A DNA stretch of 64,000 nucleotides from Zygnema cylindricum. Its lineage: Eukaryota; Streptophyta; Zygnematophyceae; Zygnematales; Zygnemataceae. Position numbers and translations under genes: made by a program. Below are positions 22,434 to 34,662 of this stretch, one piece after another. The notes beneath the pieces are model-generated. The model was not told the DNA's origin and searched no databases. It worked only from the letters and a program-made list of their open reading frames with translations. The stretch's first letter is position 1, and each line of letters opens with the position of its first letter. The DNA is taken from assembly GCA_037447655.1 (NCBI GenBank), contig JBBHKE010001395.1:496001-560000 (forward strand). Direction: 5' to 3'.

Positions 22434-24410
22434 ACAGTTTTGTGATGAATTATACCATGTGTTAGTAAAAACTCGGAAAAATCATTGGAAACAAATTCCC
22501 CCCTATTATCCGTGCGGATTGTTTTGATGCGAGACGAGAATTGATTTTCTACAAACGCCTTGAAGTGTTTGAAATGGGTAAAAACCTCAGACTTATAACA
22601 CATAAAATAAACATGTGTAAAGGGAGAAAAATCATCAATAAAAGGAAGAAATTAAGATGCGCTACTAAAGCTTGGAATGGGAATAGGATCGCATCACTAA
22701 AAATGAGATAAAGTGGAGCTAAAGAGCGAAAAAAATGAGAAAGAAAAGGTAAACGATGCAATTTTCCAAGAATACAACCATGACAAAAGTTAATCTTGTT
22801 TTCATTAAAATTATCGATGTCATTTACAAGCCCTTTTCCAAGGGAAGCTTGACTTGCACCATTAAGATGGCCGTATCAAAAATGCTATGTCAAAAAAAAT
22901 GAAAAAGATGGAGAATGAGCTAAAGAAGCATGAGCAATATCATTAAAAAATTTAAAAGATATAAATTGCCCATCCTAGTGTCACTACCAATGAGATATTT
23001 TGTGGAGGAAAAAAATTGAACGTTGGATTCAGTGATGACACCAAAACTCCCATAGCGCAAAGCCGAACAAGCCAAAAAAAAAATCTTTTTTAGGTTAGGT
23101 ACCAAATAAACTTTGTCCAAGAGGATTGGACGAGAGGCGTACGAACCGGAAATAATATGCACCTATCCAACGAGAGCGGAGGTTTGAATCATATTGTTAC
23201 CCAAATAAATGCGTAGAGGAATAGCAAGGGGAACAATATTAAGCATCATGTCATGTTGACAACACATGTGATGAGAAGTGCCTAAGTCAATTAGCCAATC
23301 AGAAGATTACCTGATTGCAAAAAAGCGTACCTATAGTCCACGGAGGGAAGTGAGGGAGGTATATTTGGGATAGGTACAATTACAGGTGACGCAGATCCAA
23401 CATTTTGGTTGGATGTTGGAATGATATCTTGTGAAAACAGCTGATTTGAAGGAGGATAGTAAAAAATAGGAGTTGTGTACCATGGTGGCTGTGGGCCGTA
23501 CGACAATTGAAATCATCCTCCGCGTGCACCGCATGACCAGGTGGCGGTGAGTAAGCGTGGGAATACGACAAGGAATTCGGAATTGGATTCGGTGTAGGAA
23601 GTCCTCGCGGTCCCCAAACTGTACGGTCTTTTTCTTGTGTCCTAGCCAATGCAGGGCAGGCTTCAATGACGTGGTCACGTTGTTTGCAGTATTTGCAAAA
23701 AAAATATGATCGTGCAATCGTTAGAGGTTTCTTGGGGGAAGACACAATAAACGCTGAACCATCATTAGAAACGACGGGTTTGTTCAGATTTAAGCGCGTC
23801 TCTTCGCGTAACAAACAATTAGTGAGATCTGACAAAGTGACCGTAGAAGCATCATTACTGACCGTACTTGCAAAAAAGTTAAACGAGAGAGGTAATCCAC
23901 TCAAAATAATACTTATGAGATCCTCATGAGTGACAGTGTAATTAATGCATTTAAGTCGTCCAGCCAATGATTCATTTCGTTGAAAAAGAGAAGCATAGAT
24001 TCACATTTATCTTTTTGAGAACCGTTGAACTGTCGACGAAGCCCCAAACCATGTGGCTAAGTGTTGGTTTCGTAGGGGCGACACAGAATCTGCCACGCCT
24101 CATGAGAAGTTGTTGCATCCCGAATCCGATTCGCAATCTGGCCGTCCTAAGAAATAACAAGACGAGAAAGTAAGAAAGAACAAGACGAGACAGTGCGATA
24201 GAATCTATCTTAACCCATGAAGCGACAACTGTCTGAGCGACACCAAAAGTGGCAACAATGGCGTCAAGTTGGTCAGGCAACGTGACAATGCCACTAATGT
24301 GTCCCCAAATTTTTTCGAATGAAAACAGATGCTAGATTTAGAAATTCTTGTCATAGAAATTTTTGCCTTGAAATTTTGGCACAGAGTTTGAGATAGACGA
24401 AGGGGTGGGC
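22434..24410 (-). pseudogene. Copia gag, protease and partial integrase, decayed
   Basis: Gag begins with ISNSVPKFQGKNFYDKNF and includes LPDQLDAIVATF and LRIGFGMQQLL. The UBN2-type segment ILSGLPLSFNFFASTV leads to the knuckle CKYCKQRDHVIEAC (CX2CX4HX4C). A degenerate protease is recognisable (HHMCCQHDMMLN). A pre-integrase motif CHGCILGKLHRLPF is followed by integrase RTDNRGEFVSNDF and HGIIHHKTVV, where the sequence stops at the MT1 junction. Several frameshifts and stops are present. Confidence 0.75.
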
Positions 24411-24421
24411 CCATACCCTAT

Positions 24422-24896
24422 TGAATGTGAGGCCATGAAAAAGCCGAAAATACTCATATGACAAAATGTCAAAGATAGGCCGAAAGAGTCGAAAAGGCAA
24501 AAACAAAAAAGACAGGAAAAGATTAACGACAAACAAAAGAACAAGTGAGAGGTTTGTCGTTTGAGTGTCTTCTTGATTAAGTAATTTTACATAACGACAC
24601 AAAAAGTCTTATAGTAAGTCGAAGTAAGAGGTAGCCGAAAAGGCTCTAAAAGGTACATCTAATCAAGAGCGTAACTTACGAAGGTACTACTAGTTACGGT
24701 AAAAAGAATCTAAGCCAAAAGAATTCCTACGCAAGAATCATCACTTCTAATAAAGGTATGTATATTCAACTAAACAAAGTACAAAACACTAAACCAAAGT
24801 ACTAGACTTTTAGCGTAGCAAATTGGACTATAAAAATAGTGTAAAGAACAACAAGTAGTGTAGAATGCTTTAATTGTATTTCAACACCCCCCTTCG
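24422..24896 (-). repeat. 475-bp LTR shared by two Copia halves
   Basis: On the minus strand it starts TGTTGAAATAC after a run of Gs (polypurine tract) and ends ACATTCA, giving TG...CA termini. It is followed on the inner side by GGGTATGGGCCCACC, which is close to the anticodon-arm primer site of the other Copia elements in the window. Confidence 0.75.
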
Positions 24897-25920
24897 ATTA
24901 AAGCATGTTTTGTCACGAAGACCAGCATAGTAAATGTGATGATGAAATAAGGGATGAGGAAGAGGTTTTGTGAGAAAATCGGCAAGTTGAGAGCAGGAGG
25001 AACAATTAGAGAAAGAAACGGTGCCATCAAGAATTTTATCACGTGTAAAATGAAATTGAATGTCAATGTGTTTTGTGCGTGTATGATGGATAAGATTTTT
25101 CATAAGAGCCAGTGCCCTTTGAGAGTCACAAAAAATGGAGGTGGGAGAAGATGGAGGAAAAGAAAGATCGGAAAGAAGGCGTCGAAACCAATTCACTGAT
25201 TTCGTGGCGGTAGTGCCGACCATATATATTCCGCCTCCGTCGAGGAAAGAGTAATCGTGGTTTGTTTCGGGAAGACCAAGACGAGTCCACCACCTAAAGA
25301 AAAACATACACCGAAAATGGAACGTCGATCGTCGGGTTGATTTCCCCAATCCGCATCGCAAAATTCAAAAATCAAAGTGTCCGGAAAAAAGGAAGAGGAG
25401 GAAGGTGAGGGAGGAGAAGGATGGGAAAAAGTGAGGTGAAGATGTTTTGTTCCTTGAAGGTATCGAAGGACACGCTTGGCGACTTGGAGATGAGTTTGAG
25501 TGGCAAAATGCGAAAATTGAGATAAAAGACAAACGGCGACACAAATATCCGGCTGTGTACCAAGCATTGCATACATTAATTTTCCTACAATCGACCGATA
25601 GAATGAGCTTATATCTCATTGGGCATTCCCATCGGAGGATACTTTGGTGAGAGTGGTATTGGGATCAAGGGGAGTAGGCACCGAATTACAATCGGACATG
25701 TCAAGAAGATCAAGAATGTAATGCTCTTGACTCATTTGTAAAATGGGTGCAGACCTTTGACGTAAAATAGTGATGCCTAAGCAATAGTCAAGATCGCCTT
25801 AATCGGTCATAAGCCAATAGGACGAGAGAATGCCTTTGACTTGATGAATCAAGGAATTACTAGGATCTGCGAGAATTAAATCATCTACGTAAATAATAAT
25901 GATGATTAACTGGTCACCTG
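24897..25920 (-). pseudogene. Copia RT (C-terminal part) and RNase H, decayed
   Basis: Starts with the RT catalytic segment IIIIYVDDLILADPSN next to the junction at 25921. RNase H follows: AKRVLRYLQGTKHLHL, FEFCDADWGNQPDDRRS, LSSTEAEYI, then IFCDSQRALALMKN, HTRTKHIDIQFHF and QLADFLTKPLP. Frame changes occur near 25360 and 25600. The fragment ends just before the G-run that precedes the LTR. Confidence 0.75.
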
Positions 25921-26639
25921 TGTTGTTCATAGCCTATTTCAGCCATGGACTACACTCGGAAGCACCACAGACTACCCCTCAAACAGTTGTGTTTCAGACA
26001 GCACAGATTGCTCCACAATGAATAAAATCCCCTCAAACTGCACCAATAGGCATTATACTATAGACACTGTAAGATCTCAAAGTAACAGACAAATCCACCA
26101 AGGAATCTAGAAGATATAAGCTCCAGAAATTCACAAAAACAGCTGACAGCTTCACAAACTAACCACTTAGACCTCTCACGGAATCTTACAGAAATAACAG
26201 AATAGAATACAAATTCACACACATATAGATTCTATATCATAGAATAACTTCAGCAAGTTTCACATGAAAACACCAAACAAGGTGATCACACCAATAGGTC
26301 AAAGATCCAGAAAACATTTTGCCATTGCTTTGATAAACTTGACTGTGATAATCAAAATATTCTAAGTCCTACAAATTATACTCAGAGAGTTCACTACTGA
26401 ATGTAAGGAGGCATACTAGCCGTACGGTATCTACCATCTACCTAAACTATTGTGAGTATACCCGAATAATTCAAGGTATGTCAGACTAAGCAAATCTACA
26501 CTAGTAAACTAACTAGCAAAAAGACAAACCTCTTAGCAAAAAGACAAACCATAATATTTACACCGACATCTTCGCAACCTTCGTACGTCAAACAAAACAA
26601 GCTACCACTAAGCTACCACTAAGCAACTATTACCGTACA
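25921..26639 (+). repeat. LTR fragment, TGTTGTTCATAGCC family
   Basis: Begins TGTTGTTCATAGCCTATTTC at the break in the Copia RT and is clearly similar to the solo LTR at 31964-32945 along most of its length. It is cut at 26640 by the start of another LTR and lacks the GCTGCGCTG-rich segment of the complete copy. Confidence 0.75.
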
Positions 26640-26840
26640 TGTAGAAACTAATGGTTTTATTAGTATTTTCTAGGTCTGAAAAGAAATATAGAAGTCGAGG
26701 CAGTCTATCTCTAACTTCTCTCTCCAACTCTCAAACTTGTCGCAGTCACTGAGAAATTGGAGAGGAAGCTAGAGCCATGGCTACCTTGGCTATCCTGAGG
26801 TTTACGGGAATTTTATGTTAGGGTTTATTTATTGAAGGTA
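26640..26840 (+). repeat. 5' fragment of a Copia-1-type LTR
   Basis: Starts TGTAGAAACTAATGG and matches the first about 200 bp of the Copia-1 LTRs, including CTTGTCGCAGTCACTGAG and GAGCCATGGCTACC. Similarity ends near 26840, so the rest of the LTR has been lost. Confidence 0.7.
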
Positions 26841-29800
26841 AAGAAAATCATAGAAGGAGTCCTCTTTCTTCCTACTTTTCGGAAGAAAAGTTAGGTCACC
26901 AACTTCCCCTACAAAGACTTGATTTTTGCTTCAAGCTTCAATAAAATTCTCCCTACTGGTTCATGTTTACTCCACATTATTGGGGCGCGATGGAAAATAC
27001 CTCACTGATGAATAATTTTAAGTTTTTACGTTGAAGATGACCTCAACTTCCTTATAAGTCTGTAATCCAATAAAATAAAACATCCTTTTTCTCATAATGG
27101 AAGTTCACCCAAATATTAGTTTTGTGTATCGGCAAGAAACTTATTGCAATAACATCGATACCAATAGTTATCGGTTATCGAAAAAGTAAGGTGTCCCGAT
27201 ATATCGGTTCGAGACCAACAAATTCGTTATCGGCGATAAGTGGAAAAAAATTATTACGCTATATAATAGTACTTTATAATATACTACATCATATTTTTCA
27301 CTGTATATAGTGTGGTATGCCACGTCTAACAATTTGTTCCGTACTATGTGTAACAGAATAACAATGATTCACTATGACGAAATAAAACGTACAATTGTAC
27401 GATACGAACCGTACAATTATTGTCAATAGTTATCAGTATCGGTGTTAACGCGATAAAAAACGGATATTATTGGTATTTTATCGGCGATAATACTGGTGTT
27501 GATATATTGTGCCTATACATCGATTATCGGCAAACCAAAAAAAGGTACATATCGATTATCGACGAAACCCTGCCGATACACAACTCTAGAAAATATAACT
27601 CATTACCATAATATACCATGTAGCGTACCGAACTAAAAATATTTTTCTAGCCACCACGGCGCAAAAATAAAATTGTTGAAATGTACAAAATTAATGGTGT
27701 AGATTATCGAGATATCGATTTTGACATTTTATGATTATCAACAATATAATATATTGTAACATAAATCGATTATCAAATCCCCCCAAAAAAAGTAAATTTG
27801 GATTATTGACAGTAATTGTTTGATACAAAAAATTATTAACTTTCGGTTCTAGTCGGTTTGGTTCAAAATCGCCCTTATTGAACAAAAAAGTCTTAAACAC
27901 GAATAAAACATTTGAACTAACCGAGCCGTTGGGATTAATGAAACCACCAAGGCGGAACCGCCAAAGCGTTAACTATAGTAGTTGTTATCTGTTTGAATCT
28001 CACTAACAACAAAGTTTTCATAGAACTTTTTTGGTGACGTCACTCTGGTGATATTATTTTTGCATGGAAACATACATACTTCCTTTGGTATCGTTGCTAA
28101 CGACTTCGTTTTGAAAGAACATGTGGCAAGTAATACATTGCATGATTAAGAAAACACATCATTTTGGGTAGTATGTATATCAGTCTATGACAATTCATGG
28201 CCTACTGTAAATTGTTTTTGTGGTTAGAAGAGAATTGTTGTCCTCAGTCAACAATTATATCTATAATAATAGAATAAATATATTGTACAATTATGTTTTC
28301 AATATTATTACAAGCGATGCCACTTATGTTTGAAATCAACCGTGTCATGGTTTTGCGTTTAAGTGTATTTGTGCGCTTATTTCCTTTAAGAGAACAACAA
28401 AAGGCATATTATTTAGGTTTTTTTATTTTTGTGAAAAGGCACAACTACATTAATGAAAATACGTTTTTGTTCTATTTTTGTGTCCAACATTAAGGTCAGA
28501 ATTTGGCCATGCATGTTCACTATAACGTAGTAGAGTACACATATCCGTACATCTGTACACTAGACCGTGTATAAAAATTAGTGTGGATAATTCTTTTGCC
28601 ACTTAAAAAATTCTTTACTCCGTACACACTTGTCCAATTTTTAATTTGAGTCTACGAATACGAAGGTGAGAATCTTGGCTTCGAATGGCATCAATCAGAT
28701 CCAAAGTCCGACAAGTGTGTATGGAGAAAAGATAGTTTAAGTGGTGATAACATTATTAACACTAATAACGATACATGGTGTAATAGATCAGTCGAACCGG
28801 GTTTGGAATATTCAAACCAAACTGAAAGGATCACCCTTCAACTTTGCCAAAACAATTTCAAACGTTAAGAAATTTCACGACCTTTACTTTGTAAAAAGGC
28901 GGTTTAATTTGATTTAAACGATTTAGTTTGGTTCACTTCAAACCAGACCTGCCAATTATTATTTTAGTCAAACATTTTTCGGGCAGTCAAAGGTGTTCCA
29001 CCCAATGATTGACGAACATATTTTTTTTTCCAAAGGAAACAATCAAACGGTGACGAAGGCATTGTTCAACAGTGATGTCACTCTTCGAGAATCGAAATAC
29101 TTTATGAGAATTAGTTTGACTTCTGAAAAATGTTTGACTTTTTTAACGATGACTGATATGTATCTGTTTTTGGCTTGTCGACAAATAATACGATGGTACA
29201 ATTTATAGATATGAGATTATTCCGATATGTAGGCGATACATTTATTCCAATTTACTGATGTATCATCATAGCGATGGTTGACCTTTTATTATATTAATAT
29301 ATTATGCAACTCCTAATTCTTCCGCTATGAGTCACAGATGTGCGACGAGTTGCGATTTTTTTGGTGACTCGCCGCGACTGAATGCGAAGCAAATTTTGTA
29401 GTCATCTTTGCTTCAAGCAGGAATTTTTTTTTGTCATATAGGCGTCAAGTGTGACGCGTTTTAGGTTCGATTTGTTTCAAGCGCGATTAATACGTCGCTC
29501 TTATTGGCACGCCCGTATCCAATTTTGGGAAGGCGCGATTAAAAACTGAAAAATAGTACCAAAAACCGAAGTAACCAAAATGGCTATTGGAAGGAGGATA
29601 AAAGCTCGTTGTAAAGCCACAAAAAAACGATGACGATAAAAGGAGGCGAGAACCGTAGTTGGAGGGCTCGTAGGACTATGTTTTTGACAAGAGCACCAAC
29701 TACAAGTATACAGAAACTCTTATAAAGCAACACCCGAAAAACCAAATATGTAGATCACTATCAAAAAAAAGTCATCCATAATATATCGGTGTGGGAAACC

Positions 29801-31963
29801 ACGCTTCTTCTTACCTGCGTTACACACGACCACTTTAACATGTCACGCTGCTTGCCAACATCTTTATCCGAGGCAAGGTTCCAAAAAAGAATGTCACCAA
29901 ATATGTGACGTGCACAATGAGCTGAACAATATCAATTCAACGTGAATGAATAACATGTAAAACCTCACGATGAATGGAATATTCCACCTTAGAAGCTATA
30001 GTCGTATTATTGTTGCAAATAGTGTCGTGCGCTGCAAGAAACTCTCGTTTATGGGAACAACAAATCAAAGCGGATATAAAGCGGTAAAAGGCTTTAATCA
30101 AAGGACAACCACTGTGGATAGTAGGGGATAAAGTAAGTGCCGATGGATGAGGCGGTCAAAGGACCTCGACTGTCGCTGAAGACCAAGGATAAAAGGTAAA
30201 TGGCTAGAGGGCCCAAAATGCTCGAGATACATCACTAACACAAACAAATGGAAGAGGTAGCCAATTAGTCAAAGGGAAATTTGATGGCCAAAACAGACCA
30301 CGAGGTTTGAATGAAGTAGTAGCGACATGATCCCCACGCTCGGCATGGAAGGCTTTGCCATCACTCTGAATAAAAAATTAATAACGAGCCATAGTCTCTC
30401 GAGCACAACAACTACCCCCTCAATTTAGGATGAATAAGACCCAAAAAGAAAACATGATAAAGAGGTGCGGAGCTTTGTCTGTTGGATTGAAAGAAATAGA
30501 GGATAAAAAGAGGTGGAGGGCGTCATGTACAAACACATGCGCGACCAAGGAATAAGGATGTAAAATCGTGGAAGAGGGGATCTTAAATATTAAATTACAA
30601 CATGTATCGCTATTATTGTTATTGTTTTTTGATCTTGCATAGAACATTTATTCGCCGCACACATTCTTTAGATTGTCAATTCGACGATTTTGATCGAAAG
30701 GTAGATTCTCTCCTTCCGATCCACACCTACAATAAAAATTTGGAAAAATGTGCTCTGATAAAATATGTTTTATGCGGCAAAATGAATAGTATTTCCAATA
30801 AACCTAAGCGTTATGCTTTTAGCCATTACAAAAGAACTAATGTCAAACATGAAGTCACAATGTTGCTAAGCGTAAAATATTGCCTATCCGCCCTTTTAGA
30901 ATTTGGATTTTGTGCTCATATCGTCCAAGATTATATCGTCAATATATCTGTACGATATGTTACTAAAAATAGAATCAATTCGATTCATAGGCACTTTCAG
31001 AACCGTTTTTTCGGATTGGTTTGCTTGACGACACGCTTTACACATTCAAAGTATGGCAGGACCGCTTCCGAATACAAAGTACAGGCAAGACCGCTTTTGA
31101 AAATGACAAATTAATAGTTCACTGTAGACGTAGTGCTATTATTACTGTAGCTTTCGAGCAAGCAAACAAGCATGTACGGATTGACAAATGGACAAATACA
31201 CGCCGTCCACGATGTTGTAATTTGCGGTGCTGCTTATAGTATAGAATTGCAACCGATATTCAGGGGTTTCGGTACGTATTGGGTTTTCTAAAGCCGGGAT
31301 TTGTTAAGTAGTTTTTTTTTATCTTTTGGGTCCATGATGGTGAATGACAGTGCTATAAACAATAAATCCTTAAAATTCACTTCCCAAAACCCTATTTTTA
31401 ATACCAAAATCATCAACATTGCTTTAGTGTATGAAAAAAATTCTTTCTAAAATTGAACGAGAAATGTAAGCCCCACAAATATGTTATTCTTGAATCGAAA
31501 GCATATATTTGCCACTCATAAACATGCATTTCAATAAGAGATTCATGCATGATACGTACGAATTTCCAAATAAAATTGTTGTAACGAAAAATGAGTATAA
31601 TACTACTAGACAATAAAATATAATGTAATAAGAAAAACTGTCCTTGTACTATCAAATGTTCTCATTTCAACAATATTTTCCAAAAATATTTTTTTATAAA
31701 TCAGTTATATTTGGACTCACTTGCGTGTTTGATGAGACACGTTCAAAATCATATTTAGGTTCTATAATTCTTCATGGAAAATTTTATGGTAGGCAAAGAT
31801 TAAGATAACTATGTGTTTAAGTATATAAATGTAATTACACTCTTGTGAACGAGAGATGGAGAGGGAAAGGGAGAAGGCGAGGGAAAGGGTGCTGAAGACG
31901 AAAAAAAAGATGGAGAGGGAAAGAGATAAGTAAAGGATGACGGAGAAAGAGAGGGAGAGGGCT
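26841..31963. other. AT-rich intergenic region, no gene seen
   Basis: About 5 kb without a recognisable coding region on either strand. Notable local features are a cluster of TATCGG/CCGATA and ATCGATTATCG words at 27140-27600 and a GA-rich tract starting near 31850. The longest open frame (30602-31114, plus) has no recognisable family or codon pattern. Some minus-strand stretches at 29800-30400 look like decayed coding DNA but cannot be assigned. Confidence 0.5.
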
Positions 31964-32945
31964 GTTGTCCATAGCCTATTTCAGCCATGGATTACTCACG
32001 GAAACACCCACAGACTACCTCAAAAACAGCTGTGTTTCAGACGACACAGATTACTCCACAATACACAAAATGATCTCAAACTGCACCAATATGCAGTATA
32101 CCATATAAACTGTAAACTCCCAAAGTTACAGCAAAATCCACCAAGGCATCTAGAAGATATAAGCTTAAGAGTTTCCCAAATGTAGTTGACAGCTTCACAA
32201 ACTAACCCCTTAGACTGTTCACAGAATCTTACAGAGATACTTGAATACAATGAAACTTCACACACATATATATTCTATATCATAGAATAACTCCACAAAG
32301 TTTCATATGAAAGCACCAATCACAATGATCACACTAACAGGTCAAAGATGCAGAAAACAATCTGCCATTACTTTGATTAACTTGACTGCGATACATAAAA
32401 TAATCTAAGTCCTGCAAGTTATACTCAGAGTACGGAGGCATACCAGCCGTACTGTATCTACTCTAATAAACTAATTATTCAAAAGGACAAACCTGTGTTT
32501 TACAGAATATTTACACCGCACTCTTCGTATGTCAGAAACCAAGCTACCACTAAGCAACTACTGAGCTACCACTACCGTACAATCATCATTACTCGAGATC
32601 TATCCTAGTCATATTATCCGCAGCTGCGCTAGCTGCGCTGGCTGCGCTGGTCCGTACGGATCATACAAATAGCCGCAGCTACGTTGACTTAACTGCGTCG
32701 CAGCTCCGCAGTACTGGCGGCGCCTATTCCAACATTCCGTTTATTTTACATCGGATCGCTTCGCGATCCGCCGTCCATTTGTCACAGCTTGTTCACACCA
32801 CTCAATGAGTCTTTTACGTCACTTTAATTATATCAATCCGTTCGCTCCCCCAATCTGTGAATCTATTCAAACCTCCATATTAAATCTAATTAGCAATTAC
32901 GGGCAAACTGTCTCGTACGCACGAAACTGACTTTTCAAAACAACA
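31964..32945 (+). repeat. Solo LTR, TGTTGT...ACAACA, in a GA-rich tract
   Basis: Ends form a short inverted repeat TGTTGT / ACAACA. It is flanked by AGGGC (31959-31963) and AGGTC (32946-32950), a 5-bp target-site duplication with one mismatch. The GA-rich sequence on the left resumes on the right, as expected for an insertion. No internal coding region is present, so recombination between two LTRs is the simplest origin. It contains a local GCTGCGCTG repeat at about 32625-32650. Confidence 0.75.
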
Positions 32946-33120
32946 AGGTCGAGGGAGAGGGAGAGCGAGAGGGAGAGGGAGATCTAGAGGTAGAAAGAAA
33001 AAAGAGGGGCAAGGAGAGGGATTGGGAGAGGGTAAAAGAGAGGGAGATAGAGTGATGGAGAATGGGAGGGAAAGAGGGAAGGGAAATAACGATTCAAGTG
33101 GAATAAACAGAAGCAGAAAA
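32946..33120. repeat. GA-rich purine tract
   Basis: Irregular GAGGGA/GAGAGG repeats that continue the tract at 31850-31963 interrupted by the solo LTR. The following 33121-33591 contains A-rich and CT-rich simple sequence and no gene. Confidence 0.6.
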
Positions 33121-33591
33121 GACTATGTGAGGGTAGGAGTGAGGGAAGGATGGCCATAGGAGGGAGGGGTTTAATAAAGGCCGTGGTGTGCCTACTTAGG
33201 GCGGTGGTGGAATCGCTTATCTCTAGCCGGTCAATTCCTTTCTGTATCTAGAGTATAATAATAATAATGCATAACAATAATAATAAAAAAAAACAAAATA
33301 GAAACTTTGTTCAACACTAAATTTAGAATGTAAATATAAAAAAATAAAATTTGCCTAACAAAGCTTCATAGGAAAAGAAGGAGACGCCAAACAGGTTAAC
33401 AGTCATAAAAAAAGTCCTTAATTTTCTCAAAACTACCTCATCCCAGTTATCCACTTTCCCTTTCCTACATGGGCAAAGCTCTTTTGTTTCCCCTCTCCTT
33501 CATTTTTCCATCTCCTCCCCCTCTCATCTCCCTCCCCCTATTATTGTGTTGCTATTTCTAGTTTTTACAGTGTCCTCATTCATCTTTTCCC

Positions 33592-34662
33592 TGTAGAAAT
33601 TAATGGTATTTTTTAAAGTATTTTCTAGGTCTCAATAGAAATATAGAAAGAAACTAAAGCAGTCTACCTCTAACTTCTCTCTCCAAACTCTCAAACTTGT
33701 CGCATCACTGAGAAATTGGAGAGGAAGCTAGAGCCATAGAGCTAGAGCCATGGCTACTTAGGCTATCCATAGGTTAACGGGATATAAATATTAGTAGGGG
33801 TTTTTTTACTAAAAATATATGTGACATCTCCAGAATTTGATCCTGGAACCTGCCGGCCGGTAAACAGTCAGTAGCTGGTAGCTTTAACCTTTAAGTCTAG
33901 AGATAGTGTTACGTAGAGTAGGGTTTGATAATTAATTAAATATTAATACGTAGAATAGTTCATTAACTGAAATTGTTTTACGGGAGACATAAATCAAGTA
34001 ATGTAAAAGTACGGATTACGGTACGGATAAGAAACTAATACCGCGCATTTATTTCTTTAGCGAAACAAATACCAAGCATGTATTTATTACGGCTACGATT
34101 AAATGTGAATTTAATCGGACGGCCGAAATTAAAAGCTGAGATCGCGAAAGTGAGATTCGGCGGTTTTCGATCGTCGCCACATCGGATGAGACGTGGTGGA
34201 ATGACATTGGATCACGGCTTCTTCGAGGATTAAATGAGCGAATCCGGATATACCACGTGTCGACATTTAGGGCATGTCGTACAATGTTTATACAGAAAGT
34301 ACACTGGCAGCTGTACTTTTGTGTATGGAGGAGTAATCTGATAAGCTCCAAACATCAGTAGATAGAGTCTGTGAGAGAGATAGGACTTAGAAAAATTAGG
34401 AGATAAGACCCTCTCTCCTATGAAGCTTCTTTACAAAAGGTCAACTTTGACCCTCCATGACTTACTGCTCAGGGGAGCAAATCCAGAGATTCTTTTTGCT
34501 ATCGACTTAGGGGAGTCTTACCTTCACAGGGGTGAAGTTGAATGGAGTTTTTGTCTGCCAGGGTGGCAATTGTTCTTGCTAAAACACAAAGGGGTCAGGG
34601 TTATCCTAGAGGCTTATTGAAAGCTGTCCACTCTCAAGACTGATGGAGGTCTTAGAGTTTCA
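33592..34662 (+). repeat. Copia-1 5' LTR
   Basis: 1071 bp, TG...CA. It has the shared layout of the Copia LTRs here: a GAGCCATGGCT block, a tRNA-like box near 33830-33905, a CGAAACAAATACC palindrome, an ACGTGG-type element, and an ATG codon (34643) about 20 bp before its end. Confidence 0.88.

Larger units (their letters stand above)
22429..25920 (-). mobile_element. Two Copia halves of one family around a single shared LTR
   Basis: Minus-strand order is RT-RNase H (25920-24903), purine tract (24902-24897), one LTR (24896-24422), primer site (about 24418-24401), then gag, knuckle, protease and integrase (24410-22434). A normal element would end at the LTR, so this is the junction of a tandem pair or of an integrated circle. 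The right half is cut by an LTR fragment at 25921 within RT. The left half is cut by MT1 within integrase at 22428/22429. Confidence 0.75.

Noticed and set aside
30602-31114. 170-codon plus-strand open frame as a gene
   Set aside because: No recognisable motif, AT-rich codon use, no splice or promoter context; length is within chance for this region.
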